Assembly (NCBI RefSeq): GCF_036017065.1
Contig: NZ_JAYXHR010000002.1
Location: 310,001-374,000, forward strand
Source: Uliginosibacterium sp036017065
GTDB lineage: Bacteria > Pseudomonadota > Gammaproteobacteria > Burkholderiales > Rhodocyclaceae
Reading direction: 5' to 3'
Length of the DNA stretch: 64,000 nt
The notes beneath the pieces were generated by a model that had not been told where the DNA came from, did no database searches, and saw only the letters and a list, made by a program, of their open reading frames with translations. The position numbers were made by a program, and so were the translations under genes. Below, piece by piece: positions 1 through 7,873 of this stretch (position 1 is the stretch's first letter; the number at the start of each line of letters is the position of its first letter).

Positions 1-57
1 GACGTGCCGTTCCGCCACGCGGTGCACACGCTGGACGTGGAGGCCTTTGCACGATGA
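1..57 (+). CDS. ccmA: CcmA, C-terminal end only (partial)
   Basis: Codons read in frame 1 from the window edge end at a TGA at 55-57 and give 18 residues ending in DVEAFAR. The stop overlaps the ATG of ccmB in an ATGA arrangement. By family knowledge, the gene before ccmB in System I operons is ccmA, the ATPase of the CcmAB(CD) complex that frees holo-CcmE from CcmC. Only the tail is visible, so the call rests on position and overlap and not on motifs. Confidence 0.6.
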   Translation, partial: DVPFRHAVHTLDVEAFAR

Positions 58-719
58 ACGGCTTTCTGGCCGTATTGCGGCGTGACCTGCTGGTGGCCTG
101 GCGTGGCCGTGGCGACCTGCTGGTGGCGCTGGCCTTCTTCGTCATCGTCGCCAGCCTGTTTCCCTTCGGCGTCGGCGCCGAGCCCAACCAGCTGCGCGCC
201 ATCGGCCCCGGCGTGGTGTGGGTGGCGGCGCTGCTGGCCAGCCTGCTGGCGCTGCCACGCCTGTTCGCCCAGGACCACGAGTCCGGTGTGCTGGAACAGA
301 TGCTGCTGTCGCCGGAGCCGGCAGTGAGCTGGGTGCTGGCCAAGATCACCGCGCACTGGCTGGCCACCGGCCTGCCGCTGGTGCTGGTCGCACCGGTGCT
401 GGGCCTGATGTACGACCTGGAGGGCGGCGCCATTGGGGTGTTGTGCCTGGCCCTGCTGCTGGGCACGCCGCTGCTGTCGCTGCTCGGTGCCATCGGCGCC
501 GCCCTGACGCTCGGGCTGCGCGGCGCGGGCAGCCTGCTCGCGCTGCTGGTGCTGCCGCTGTGCGTGCCGGTGCTGGTGTTCGGCGCCGGTGCGGTGGACG
601 CCTGGCTGGGCGGCATCGGCCTGCGCGCCCACCTGCTGCTGCTGGGTGGCGGGTCGCTGGCGGCGCTGGCGCTGGCGCCCTGGGCCTGCGCCGCGGCGCT
701 GAAGCTGGCGGTGGAATGA
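54..719 (+). CDS. ccmB: Heme exporter membrane subunit CcmB
   Basis: 221 residues, the usual length for CcmB. The protein is made almost wholly of hydrophobic segments (about six), starting near residues 23-45, with the charged N-terminus RRDLLVAWRGRGD typical of the family. CcmB is the membrane partner of the CcmA ATPase in the System I cytochrome c maturation complex of the inner membrane. It starts at an ATG overlapping the ccmA stop by 4 bases, implying translational coupling. It is followed not by ccmC, as is usual, but by a 265-bp gap and a binding-protein-like gene. Confidence 0.93.
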   Translation: MNGFLAVLRRDLLVAWRGRGDLLVALAFFVIVASLFPFGVGAEPNQLRAIGPGVVWVAALLASLLALPRLFAQDHESGVLEQMLLSPEPAVSWVLAKITAHWLATGLPLVLVAPVLGLMYDLEGGAIGVLCLALLLGTPLLSLLGAIGAALTLGLRGAGSLLALLVLPLCVPVLVFGAGAVDAWLGGIGLRAHLLLLGGGSLAALALAPWACAAALKLAVE

Positions 720-984
720 CCGCCGCCGGGGCAACCGGCGCAAATGAAGCAGCTGACTGCAGATGGCGCGAAGCGCTCCCTCACGGCGCCGGAACGTGCG
801 CTATTTCTCGCCAAACCATTGGCGAAACAAGAGTTTTTTGCAATTCCCGGGCAAGCTGGCGTATATCTTAAGTAATAGCCCTGCAAGCGACCGGAGGCCA
901 CCCCTCGGGTACGACGCATGGTTGTGGGTCTGAAGCGCCGTTGCGATCGGCGCGGCGGCCCCTGTCCTGGTTCCAGCTCGCCCG

Positions 985-1752
985 ATGTCCGTTCTCCTGT
1001 TCCTCGCCCGCCTTTGCCAGCTTGCGTCCTGTGCCCTGCTGGCCAGCCTCGCCGCGCCCCTGCACGCGCAGGAGCTGCTGATGCTCTACGACGAGCGCGT
1101 GCCGCTGCTGGAACAGCGCGACGGCCGCCTCACCGGCGCGATGGGCGAGCGCCTCCAGCAGGTGCTCGACGCCCTGAACACGCCGTACAAGCTGCAGGCG
1201 GTGTCGCTCGCCCGCCAGCTGGCCATCATCGAGCGCAGCAACCAGCCGATCTGCGCCCTCGGCCGCGTCCGCATCGCGGATCGCCAGGGCGGCTACTTCA
1301 GCGCCACCGTCTATCTTGCCCGCCCTTACGTGGCCCTGGTGCGCCGGGACGCGGCCTTTGCCGGCTCCACGGCACGCCTGCGGGACCTGGCGGCAAAGCC
1401 CAGCCTGCGCTGGGGCATGCGCGAGGGCTACGTGTACAGCAGCTACATCGCGGAACTGCTGGGCAACGCCCGCGCCTACAAGCACAGCTTCCCGCAGGAG
1501 CATGTGGCCGCAGTCGGCATGCTGCTGAACAAGCAGATCGACTTCGCCCTGTTCCACCGCGAAGAGGCCGAGTACGCCCTGGCCCGGGTGCCCGGTGCCG
1601 CCCGGGGCCTGCGCGTGCTGCGGCTGGACGACACCAGCGAAACCGTGCCGCGCTACATCCTGTGCAACCAGCGCGTGCCCGACGCGCTGCGCATGCGCAT
1701 CGACCAGGCCATCGCCGCCCTGCCACCCCAGCCGGCGCCCGCAAGTCGTTGA
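985..1752 (+). CDS. Periplasmic solute-binding-like protein inside the ccm operon
   Basis: 255 residues. Residues 1-28 form a signal peptide ending in LHAQ, followed by a type II periplasmic-binding-protein-like body (GAMGERLQQVLDAL near residue 52; a late repeat of aromatic and charged residues such as GYVYSSYIAELLG). It resembles the family 3 solute-binding proteins that many betaproteobacteria carry as lone genes, so the ligand cannot be told. It lies between ccmB and ccmC, on the same strand. A GC-rich stretch with five T residues at about 1766-1800 could be a weak terminator, in which case ccmC would need its own promoter. No permease or ATPase for it is nearby. Confidence 0.7.
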   Translation: MSVLLFLARLCQLASCALLASLAAPLHAQELLMLYDERVPLLEQRDGRLTGAMGERLQQVLDALNTPYKLQAVSLARQLAIIERSNQPICALGRVRIADRQGGYFSATVYLARPYVALVRRDAAFAGSTARLRDLAAKPSLRWGMREGYVYSSYIAELLGNARAYKHSFPQEHVAAVGMLLNKQIDFALFHREEAEYALARVPGAARGLRVLRLDDTSETVPRYILCNQRVPDALRMRIDQAIAALPPQPAPASR

Positions 1753-1849
1753 GCGGGCGCAACAAGTCGCCGCCGGCCGCGGGTCGGGCGGGCGCTTTTT
1801 GCGTATCATCCGCTGCCGGTACGGCCTCGACGCCGCACCGGCAGCCACG

Positions 1850-2605
1850 ATGAACCTATTCCACTACGCCTCGCCGCAGACCTTCTATCCGCTCGCCGGC
1901 CGCCTCGTGCCGGTGTTTGCCGTGCTGGCCGCGCTGCTGGCCGTGGCCGGGCTGTATCTCGGCTTCTTCGTGGCCCCCACCGACGCGCAGCAGGGCGAGG
2001 TGTACCGGATCATCTTCATCCACGTGCCGGCCGCCTGGATGAGCATGTTCATCTACCTCGTGATGGCCTTCTGGTCCGCCGTGGGACTGATCTTCAACAC
2101 CCGCCTGTCGCACATGATGACGCGGGCACTGGCGCCCACCGGCGCGCTGTTCTGCTTCGTCGCGCTGTGGACCGGCGCACTGTGGGGCAAGCCCACCTGG
2201 GGCACCTACTGGGTGTGGGACGCACGCCTCACCTCGCAACTGCTGCTGCAGTTCCTGTACTTCGGCTACCTCGCGCTGGTGCATGCCATCGAGGACCCGC
2301 GCCGGGCCGACCGCGCCGGCGCCATCATCGCGCTGGTCGGGGCGGTGAACGTGCCGGTCATCTACTTCTCCGTGCAATGGTGGAACACCCTGCACCAGGG
2401 CGCTTCGGTCAGCCTCACCAAGGCGCCGAGTATGGCCAGCACCATGCTGCTGGGCATGCTGCTGATGGCGCTGGCCTCGTGGGCCTACACCATCGCCGTC
2501 TGCCTGACGCGGGTGCGCGGCATCATGCTGGAACGCGAGCGGCGTACCGACTGGGCGATGGCCGAGATCGCGCGTGCCGGCGCAGCCACCGGAGCGCACG
2601 CATGA
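1850..2605 (+). CDS. ccmC: Heme lyase/transporter subunit CcmC
   Basis: 251 residues with six predicted membrane segments and the tryptophan-rich WWD signature WGTYWVWDARLTSQ near residue 120. This signature binds heme between membrane-facing histidines (HVPAAWMS and WNTLHQG). CcmC attaches heme to CcmE. The ATG at 1850 is chosen because the family begins MNLFHYASPQTFY. A longer in-frame opening upstream has no coding signal. The stop overlaps the ccmD start by 4 bases. Confidence 0.96.
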   Translation: MNLFHYASPQTFYPLAGRLVPVFAVLAALLAVAGLYLGFFVAPTDAQQGEVYRIIFIHVPAAWMSMFIYLVMAFWSAVGLIFNTRLSHMMTRALAPTGALFCFVALWTGALWGKPTWGTYWVWDARLTSQLLLQFLYFGYLALVHAIEDPRRADRAGAIIALVGAVNVPVIYFSVQWWNTLHQGASVSLTKAPSMASTMLLGMLLMALASWAYTIAVCLTRVRGIMLERERRTDWAMAEIARAGAATGAHA

Positions 2606-2811
2606 ACTGGGCTTCGCTCACCGAGTTTCTCGCCATGGGTGGTCGCGGCGCCTTCGTGTGGGGCAGCTACGGCATCACCCTGCTGTGCGTCCTGCTGGAA
2701 CTCTGGTTTCTGAAACAGGGTCGCAGGCAGGGTCTGCGTGCGCTGTGGCGCCGCCAGCAAATCGATGTCGACGAGGCGGCCGCCATGCCAGCTTCGCAGG
2801 AAAGATCATGA
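2602..2811 (+). CDS. ccmD: Small membrane adaptor CcmD
   Basis: 69 residues, with one membrane helix at about residues 16-38 (FVWGSYGITLLCVLLELWFL) and a basic cytoplasmic tail. CcmD is needed for release of holo-CcmE from the CcmABC complex. The gene is too short and too variable to be recognised by sequence alone, but length, single helix, the WGSYG motif and the position between ccmC and ccmE agree. It overlaps both neighbours by 4 bases (ATGA at each end). Confidence 0.93.
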   Translation: MNWASLTEFLAMGGRGAFVWGSYGITLLCVLLELWFLKQGRRQGLRALWRRQQIDVDEAAAMPASQERS

Positions 2812-3254
2812 AAACCCGTCACAAACGCCTGGCCTGGGTGCTGGGTGCGCTCACCCTGCTGGGGGCCGCCACCGCGCTGGTGCTCAACGCCTTCCAGGAC
2901 AACCTGGTGTTCTTCCATACGCCCAGCGAAGTCGCCGACGGCAAGGTGCCGCAGGGCCGCAATTTCCGCGTTGGCGGCATGGTGGAGGCCGGCTCGCTGC
3001 AACGCTCGGCCGACGGCCTGTCGGTGACCTTCCGCATCACCGATACTGCCAAGGCCATCCCGGTGTCCTATCGCGGCCCGCTGCCGGACCTGTTCCGCGA
3101 GGGCAAGGGGGCGGTGGCGCAGGGCACGCTGAACGGCGATGGCAGGTTCGTCGCCACCGAGATCCTCGCCAAGCACGACGAGAACTACATGCCGCCGGAA
3201 GCGATCGACGCCATCGACCGCGCCCACAAGACGGCCACCACCGTGGCGCAGTAA
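2808..3254 (+). CDS. ccmE: Periplasmic heme chaperone CcmE
   Basis: 148 residues: a short cytoplasmic start (KTRHKR), one membrane anchor at about residues 9-27, then a periplasmic OB-fold beta barrel. The heme-binding histidine is in LAKHDENYMPPE, followed by the conserved tyrosine that co-ordinates heme iron. It receives heme from CcmC and hands it to CcmF/CcmH. The ATG overlaps the ccmD stop; the longer reading upstream is a frame extension over ccmD. Confidence 0.96.
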   Translation: MKTRHKRLAWVLGALTLLGAATALVLNAFQDNLVFFHTPSEVADGKVPQGRNFRVGGMVEAGSLQRSADGLSVTFRITDTAKAIPVSYRGPLPDLFREGKGAVAQGTLNGDGRFVATEILAKHDENYMPPEAIDAIDRAHKTATTVAQ

Positions 3255-3303
3255 GGCCCGCCGCAAGACCACCACGCGCCGACCGGCCGCCCAACGAGAC
3301 GCC

Positions 3304-5268
3304 ATGATCCCCGAACTCGGCCACTTCGCCCTCATCCTCGCCCTCGTCGTCACCACGCTGCAGGGGGTGCTGCCGCTGGTGGGCGCCCATCGCGGCCATG
3401 CCGGCCTGATGGCCTTCGCACGACCGGCCGCCGCCCTGCAGTTCGCGCTGGTGCTGCTGTCCTTCCTGTGCCTGATGCAGGCCTTCATCGTCCACGACTT
3501 CTCGGTGCAGTACGTGGCGATGCATTCCAATTCCGCCCTGCCGCTGATCTACCGCATCACCGCGGTGTGGGGCAGCCACGAAGGCTCGCTGCTGCTGTGG
3601 GCGCTGATGCTGGCGTTGTGGACGCTGGCGGTGGCGCTGACGAAGAGCCTGCCGGAAGAGTTCGTGGCCCGCGTGCTGGGCGTGCTCGGGCTGGTGAGCG
3701 TCGGCTTCCTGTCCTTCATGCTGTTCACCTCCAACCCCTTCGACCGCCTGATCCCCGGCGCGCCGGACGGCCGCGACCTCAACCCGCTACTGCAGGACCC
3801 GGGGATGATCATCCACCCGCCCCTGCTGTACATGGGCTACGTGGGCTTCTCGGTGGCCTTCGCCTTCGCCATCGCCGCGCTGCTGGGCGGGCGTCTCGAT
3901 GCGGCCTGGGCGCGCTGGTCACGGCCGTGGACCACGGCGGCGTGGATCTTCCTCACCATCGGCATCGCGCTGGGTTCCGGCTGGGCCTACTACGAACTCG
4001 GCTGGGGCGGCTGGTGGTTCTGGGACCCGGTGGAAAATGCCAGCTTCATGCCCTGGCTGGTCGGCACCGCGCTGATCCACTCGCTGGCCGTCACCGAGAA
4101 ACGCGGCGCTTTCAAGAGCTGGACGGTGCTGCTTGCCATCGCGGCCTTCTCGCTGTCGCTGCTCGGCACCTTCCTCGTGCGCTCCGGCGTGCTGACCAGC
4201 GTGCACGCCTTCGCCACCGACCCGCGCCGCGGCGTGTTCATCCTCTTCCTGCTCATCCTCGTCATCGGCGGCTCGCTGCTGCTGTATGCCATCCGCGCGC
4301 CGAAGCTGGCCGGTGGCGGCAGCTTCGATACGGTGTCGCGCGAGACCATGCTGCTCACCAACAACGTGCTGCTGTCGGTGGTCGCGGCCACCGTGCTGCT
4401 GGGCACGCTGTACCCGCTGTTCCTCGACGCGCTGAAGCTCAACAAGATTTCCGTCGGCCCGCCGTACTTCGAGGCGGTGTTCATGCCGCTGATGGTGCCG
4501 GTAGTGGTGCTGATGATGGTCGGCCCCTTCTTGCGCTGGAAGGGCCATGCGCTCACACCGCTGCTGAAGCAGTTGCTGCCGGGTTTCGGCGCCAGCATCC
4601 TGCTCGGCCTGCTGCTGGCCTTCATCGCCGGCCACATCACGCCGCGTACCGTCATCGGCCTGGCGATGGCCGCATGGGTGTTCATCGCCAGCGGCCACCT
4701 GCTGTGGGACCGTCTCGGCGGTCGCCGGGCGCGCATCGCGGACAAGCTCGGCGAGATTCCGCGCGCATGGTGGGGCATGTGGCTGGCCCACCTGGGCATC
4801 GGCGTGTTCATCGTCGGCGTGACGCTGGTGAACAGCCTGGAGAGCAATCTCGACGTGACCCTCAAGCCCGGCCAGTCGGCCGAGCTGGCCGGCTACAGCT
4901 TCCTGCTGAAGGACGTGCAGGACATCCAGGGGCCGAACTACACGGCGGGCCAGGCGGACATCGCGCTGTCGCGCAACGGCGTGCAGGTCGGCAGCCTGCA
5001 CCCGGAGAAGCGTTTCTACACCGCGCAGCAGATGCCGATGACCGAGGCCGCGATCGACAACGGCCTGTTCCGCGACGTGTATGTGTCGCTGGGCGAGAAG
5101 CTGGAAGACGGCAGCTGGATCGTGCGCCTGTACTACAAGCCCTTCATCAGCTTCATCTGGTTCGGTTGCGTGCTGATGGCGCTGGGCGGCATCTTTGCCG
5201 CCACCGATGCGCGCTACCGCCGTCAGGCACGTCGCGAATCCACCGCGGCGGCCACGGCCGCAGCCTGA
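3304..5268 (+). CDS. ccmF: Cytochrome c heme lyase subunit CcmF
   Basis: 654 residues, close to the usual 640-660, with about 15 hydrophobic segments. The WWD heme-handling motif reads GGWWFWDPVENASFMPW near residue 235, and a periplasmic domain lies between the last two helices (about 505-615). CcmF joins heme vinyl groups to the cysteines of apocytochrome c with CcmH and CcmI. The ATG at 3304 (MIPELGHFAL) fits the family start. A 49-bp gap separates it from ccmE. Confidence 0.97.
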   Translation: MIPELGHFALILALVVTTLQGVLPLVGAHRGHAGLMAFARPAAALQFALVLLSFLCLMQAFIVHDFSVQYVAMHSNSALPLIYRITAVWGSHEGSLLLWALMLALWTLAVALTKSLPEEFVARVLGVLGLVSVGFLSFMLFTSNPFDRLIPGAPDGRDLNPLLQDPGMIIHPPLLYMGYVGFSVAFAFAIAALLGGRLDAAWARWSRPWTTAAWIFLTIGIALGSGWAYYELGWGGWWFWDPVENASFMPWLVGTALIHSLAVTEKRGAFKSWTVLLAIAAFSLSLLGTFLVRSGVLTSVHAFATDPRRGVFILFLLILVIGGSLLLYAIRAPKLAGGGSFDTVSRETMLLTNNVLLSVVAATVLLGTLYPLFLDALKLNKISVGPPYFEAVFMPLMVPVVVLMMVGPFLRWKGHALTPLLKQLLPGFGASILLGLLLAFIAGHITPRTVIGLAMAAWVFIASGHLLWDRLGGRRARIADKLGEIPRAWWGMWLAHLGIGVFIVGVTLVNSLESNLDVTLKPGQSAELAGYSFLLKDVQDIQGPNYTAGQADIALSRNGVQVGSLHPEKRFYTAQQMPMTEAAIDNGLFRDVYVSLGEKLEDGSWIVRLYYKPFISFIWFGCVLMALGGIFAATDARYRRQARRESTAAATAAA

Positions 5269-5287
5269 CCCCGCAGGGCATCAAGAC

Positions 5288-5818
5288 ATGAAGACCAAGT
5301 TCGCCGTCCCGCTCGCCCTCTTCCTCGGCCTCGCCGTGTTCTTCGCCATCGGCCTGACCCACGATCCGCGCGAGATCCCCTCGCCGCTGATCGACAAGCC
5401 GGCGCCGGACTTCACGCTGCCCCAGCTGCACGCGCAGGACAGGACGCTGTCGCTGGCCGACATGAAGGGCAAGGTGTGGCTGCTCAACGTGTGGGCATCC
5501 TGGTGCGCGGCCTGCCGCGAGGAACACCCGCTGCTGGTGGCGATGAGCAAGGCGAAGCTGGTGCCCATCATCGGCCTCGACTACAAGGACCAGACCCCGG
5601 ACGCGCTGGCCTGGCTGCAGGAACACGGCGATCCGTATGACGTATCGATTGTCGACGCCGAAGGCCGCGTCGGCATCAACTTCGGCGTGTATGGCGTGCC
5701 GGAGACCTTCCTCATCGACCAGCAAGGCCGCATCCGCTTCAAGCACATCGGCCCGCTGACGAGGAAAGTCGTGGACGAAACGCTGCTGCCGCAGATCAAG
5801 GCGCTGCAGAATGGCTGA
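5288..5818 (+). CDS. ccmG: Thiol:disulfide oxidoreductase CcmG/DsbE
   Basis: 176 residues with an N-terminal membrane anchor (residues 5-22) and a periplasmic thioredoxin fold. The redox motif is WCAAC, followed by the family's acidic insert (REEHP) and the cis-proline loop GVPETFLID. It reduces apocytochrome c or CcmH before heme ligation. Its last 8 bases overlap the start of ccmH. The middle dipeptide of the active site is AA, not the more common PT or PP. Confidence 0.95.
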   Translation: MKTKFAVPLALFLGLAVFFAIGLTHDPREIPSPLIDKPAPDFTLPQLHAQDRTLSLADMKGKVWLLNVWASWCAACREEHPLLVAMSKAKLVPIIGLDYKDQTPDALAWLQEHGDPYDVSIVDAEGRVGINFGVYGVPETFLIDQQGRIRFKHIGPLTRKVVDETLLPQIKALQNG

Positions 5819-6329
5819 GCGCGCAATGCCTGATCGTGTCATCCGCCGTCTCCTGCTGGCACTGGCCTGCGCAGGCATTGCGCACGTCGCGATCGCCGCA
5901 TCCGCGCCACTCGCCGCCGATCCGGCACGCGAAGCGCAGGTGATGCACATCGCCGAGAAGCTGCGTTGCCTGGTGTGCCAGAACCAGTCGATCGCCGAGT
6001 CGAGCGCCGACCTCGCCAACGATCTCAAGCGTGAAGTGCGCGAGCAGCTGGCCGCCGGCAAGAGCGAACAGGACATCCTCGACTTCATGGTCGAACGCTA
6101 CGGCGACTTCGTGCTGTACGAGCCGCCGGTGCGCAACAGCACCCTGCTGCTGTGGGGCGGACCGCTGACACTGCTGGTCGCGGCCGGCGCCGGTTTCGCG
6201 TGGACGCTGAAGCGCCGTCGCGCCACCCACGCAACGCCGCCCGCCGCGCAGGACGATGCCGACGCCCGGGCACGGGCCCGCGCCCTGCTGGAAGACCAGC
6301 CCGAGCGCCGGCCGGAGAACCACGCATGA
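5811..6329 (+). CDS. ccmH: Cytochrome c maturation protein CcmH (short form)
   Basis: 172 residues: signal peptide (to about residue 30), then the CcmH/CycL domain with the redox motif LRCLVCQNQSIAES, the helix repeat ANDLKREVREQLAAGKS and YGDFVLYEPP, and one C-terminal membrane helix. It presents the CXXCH sites of apocytochrome c to CcmF. Two ATGs are possible (5811 and 5826); both leave the signal peptide intact. This is the separate CcmH form. The TPR part that E. coli fuses to it is here a second gene, ccmI. Confidence 0.95.
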   Translation: MAERAMPDRVIRRLLLALACAGIAHVAIAASAPLAADPAREAQVMHIAEKLRCLVCQNQSIAESSADLANDLKREVREQLAAGKSEQDILDFMVERYGDFVLYEPPVRNSTLLLWGGPLTLLVAAGAGFAWTLKRRRATHATPPAAQDDADARARARALLEDQPERRPENHA

Positions 6330-7531
6330 CCGCCTTCCTCTTTCTCGCCCTGGGCCTGATCGTCGCCTGCCTGATCCTGCTGCTGCCGCCGCTGTGGCGT
6401 GCCCGCGAAGGCAGTCATGCCGCCGAACCGGAAGGCCTGCTGGTGTTGCGCGAACAGCGCCGCGAACTGGCGGCCGACCGCGACGCCGGCCGCATCGACG
6501 AGGCCAGCTACCAGCGCAACCTCGACGAACTGGCCCAGCGCGCGCTCGACGAGGGCCTCACCGATGCGGAAGCCGCCCCGGCACCCATCCGTCATGCACG
6601 TCCCTGGGGCATCGCGGTGGCCGTGGCGCTGCCGGTCGCAGCGCTGGGCTTCTACCTGATACTCGGCAATCCCGAAGGCCTGGACCCGGCAAAGACCGCG
6701 GCCCACTCGCCGGAAGAAATGCAGATCGACGCCATGGTCGCCCAGCTGGCCGAGCGCGTACGCGCCAACCCGCAAGACCTCGAAGCCGCCCGCATGCTGG
6801 GTCGCAGCTACATGGTGCTGGGCCGCTTCAAGGACGCCGAAGCCGTCTTCGCGCCGCTGGCGAAGCAGCACCCCGACGACGCCCAGGCGCTGGTCGACCT
6901 CGCCGAGGCCATGGCCAGCGCGCAGGGCCGTCTGCACGGCGGCGAACCGGAAGCCCTGGTCGAACGTGCGCTGAAGCTCGATCCGCGCAACCCGAAGGCC
7001 CTGGTGCTGGGCGGGACGCTGGCCTACGGTCGTGGTGAATACGGCGTCGCGGCCGAACGCTGGGAGGCGATGATCGCCGCGCTGCCCGCGGACACCAGCG
7101 CCGAAGTGCTGGCACCCGTGCGCGAGCGGATCGCGCAGGCACGCGCCCAGGCAGGCATGCCAAAGGGCCCGGACAGCCCGGCGCCCGTGGCGGTCGAGGG
7201 CATCCCGGTGGCGGGCCGCATCGAGCTGGCAGCGGCATTGTCCGCACAGGCCCGCCCCGACGACACGCTGTTCATCTTCATCCGCCCGGCCAACGGGGGA
7301 CCGCCGCTGGCCGGCCTCAAGCATCGCGTGGCCGAGCTGCCGCTGGCCTTCGATTTCAGCCAGGTACAGCGCATGAATCCCGGCCCGCTGCCGGAGCGCA
7401 TCATCGTCGGCGCTCGCGTCACCCGCAGCGGCCAGCCGCGCGCACAGAAAGGCGACCTGGAAGGCCTGTCCAGCGAGATCGCCGTGGACACGCGCGACCT
7501 CAGGCTGGTGATCGACCGCGTGGTCGAGTAA
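6326..7531 (+). CDS. ccmI: Cytochrome c biogenesis factor CcmI (TPR apocytochrome chaperone)
   Basis: 401 residues. Two membrane helices (about 3-22 and 92-111) flank a cytoplasmic loop carrying the family motif VLREQRRELAADRDAG. A periplasmic TPR region (about 135-270; ARMLGRSYMVLGRFKDAEAVF) and a C-terminal beta domain with VAGRIELAAAL follow. CcmI holds the C-terminus of apocytochrome c for the ligation complex. It overlaps ccmH by 4 bases and is the last gene of the ccm operon; no strong terminator follows. Confidence 0.94.
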   Translation: MTAFLFLALGLIVACLILLLPPLWRAREGSHAAEPEGLLVLREQRRELAADRDAGRIDEASYQRNLDELAQRALDEGLTDAEAAPAPIRHARPWGIAVAVALPVAALGFYLILGNPEGLDPAKTAAHSPEEMQIDAMVAQLAERVRANPQDLEAARMLGRSYMVLGRFKDAEAVFAPLAKQHPDDAQALVDLAEAMASAQGRLHGGEPEALVERALKLDPRNPKALVLGGTLAYGRGEYGVAAERWEAMIAALPADTSAEVLAPVRERIAQARAQAGMPKGPDSPAPVAVEGIPVAGRIELAAALSAQARPDDTLFIFIRPANGGPPLAGLKHRVAELPLAFDFSQVQRMNPGPLPERIIVGARVTRSGQPRAQKGDLEGLSSEIAVDTRDLRLVIDRVVE

Positions 7532-7873
7532 GCCGCGCCCCGCCTGCCCGGAAGGACAGCAGCTCGCCCCGAGGCCGTCGATACCGGGGATTCAGGGGAA
7601 CTGTCATACTCGGCGGTCTGACAAATCAGGGCGCCGGCCTCCACCACCGGCGCCTGCATGCAGGTACCGGCAGGGTTCTTGCGTTCCTGCCGACGGCCCC
7701 AGGACGACATTGACCAGCATGAGCCTTCACCCAGACCGTCTATCGCGGATTACCTGCCACATTTGCACGCCACCGCAGCAGGCGGAACGGGCAGCATGTG
7801 AGCGGGACGGACCCACGGTCGTCGGCGGCAACGACGCACCCACTGGCCTGGCCTCATTCGGAGACATCGCAGC
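7532..7873 (+). other. Intergenic stretch after the ccm operon
   Basis: 342 bases without a convincing gene. It contains the half-site CTGTCATA at 7601-7608, identical to half a Pho box but without a matching second half 11 bases on. A GGCGCCGG/CCGGCGCC inverted repeat around 7631-7653 is also present. A promoter for the 7874 gene is probably here but cannot be placed with confidence. Confidence 0.4.

Noticed and set aside
7601..7608. CTGTCATA, a perfect half Pho box ahead of the 7874 gene
   Set aside because: The second half 11 bases on (GGCGGTC) does not match, so it is probably chance.
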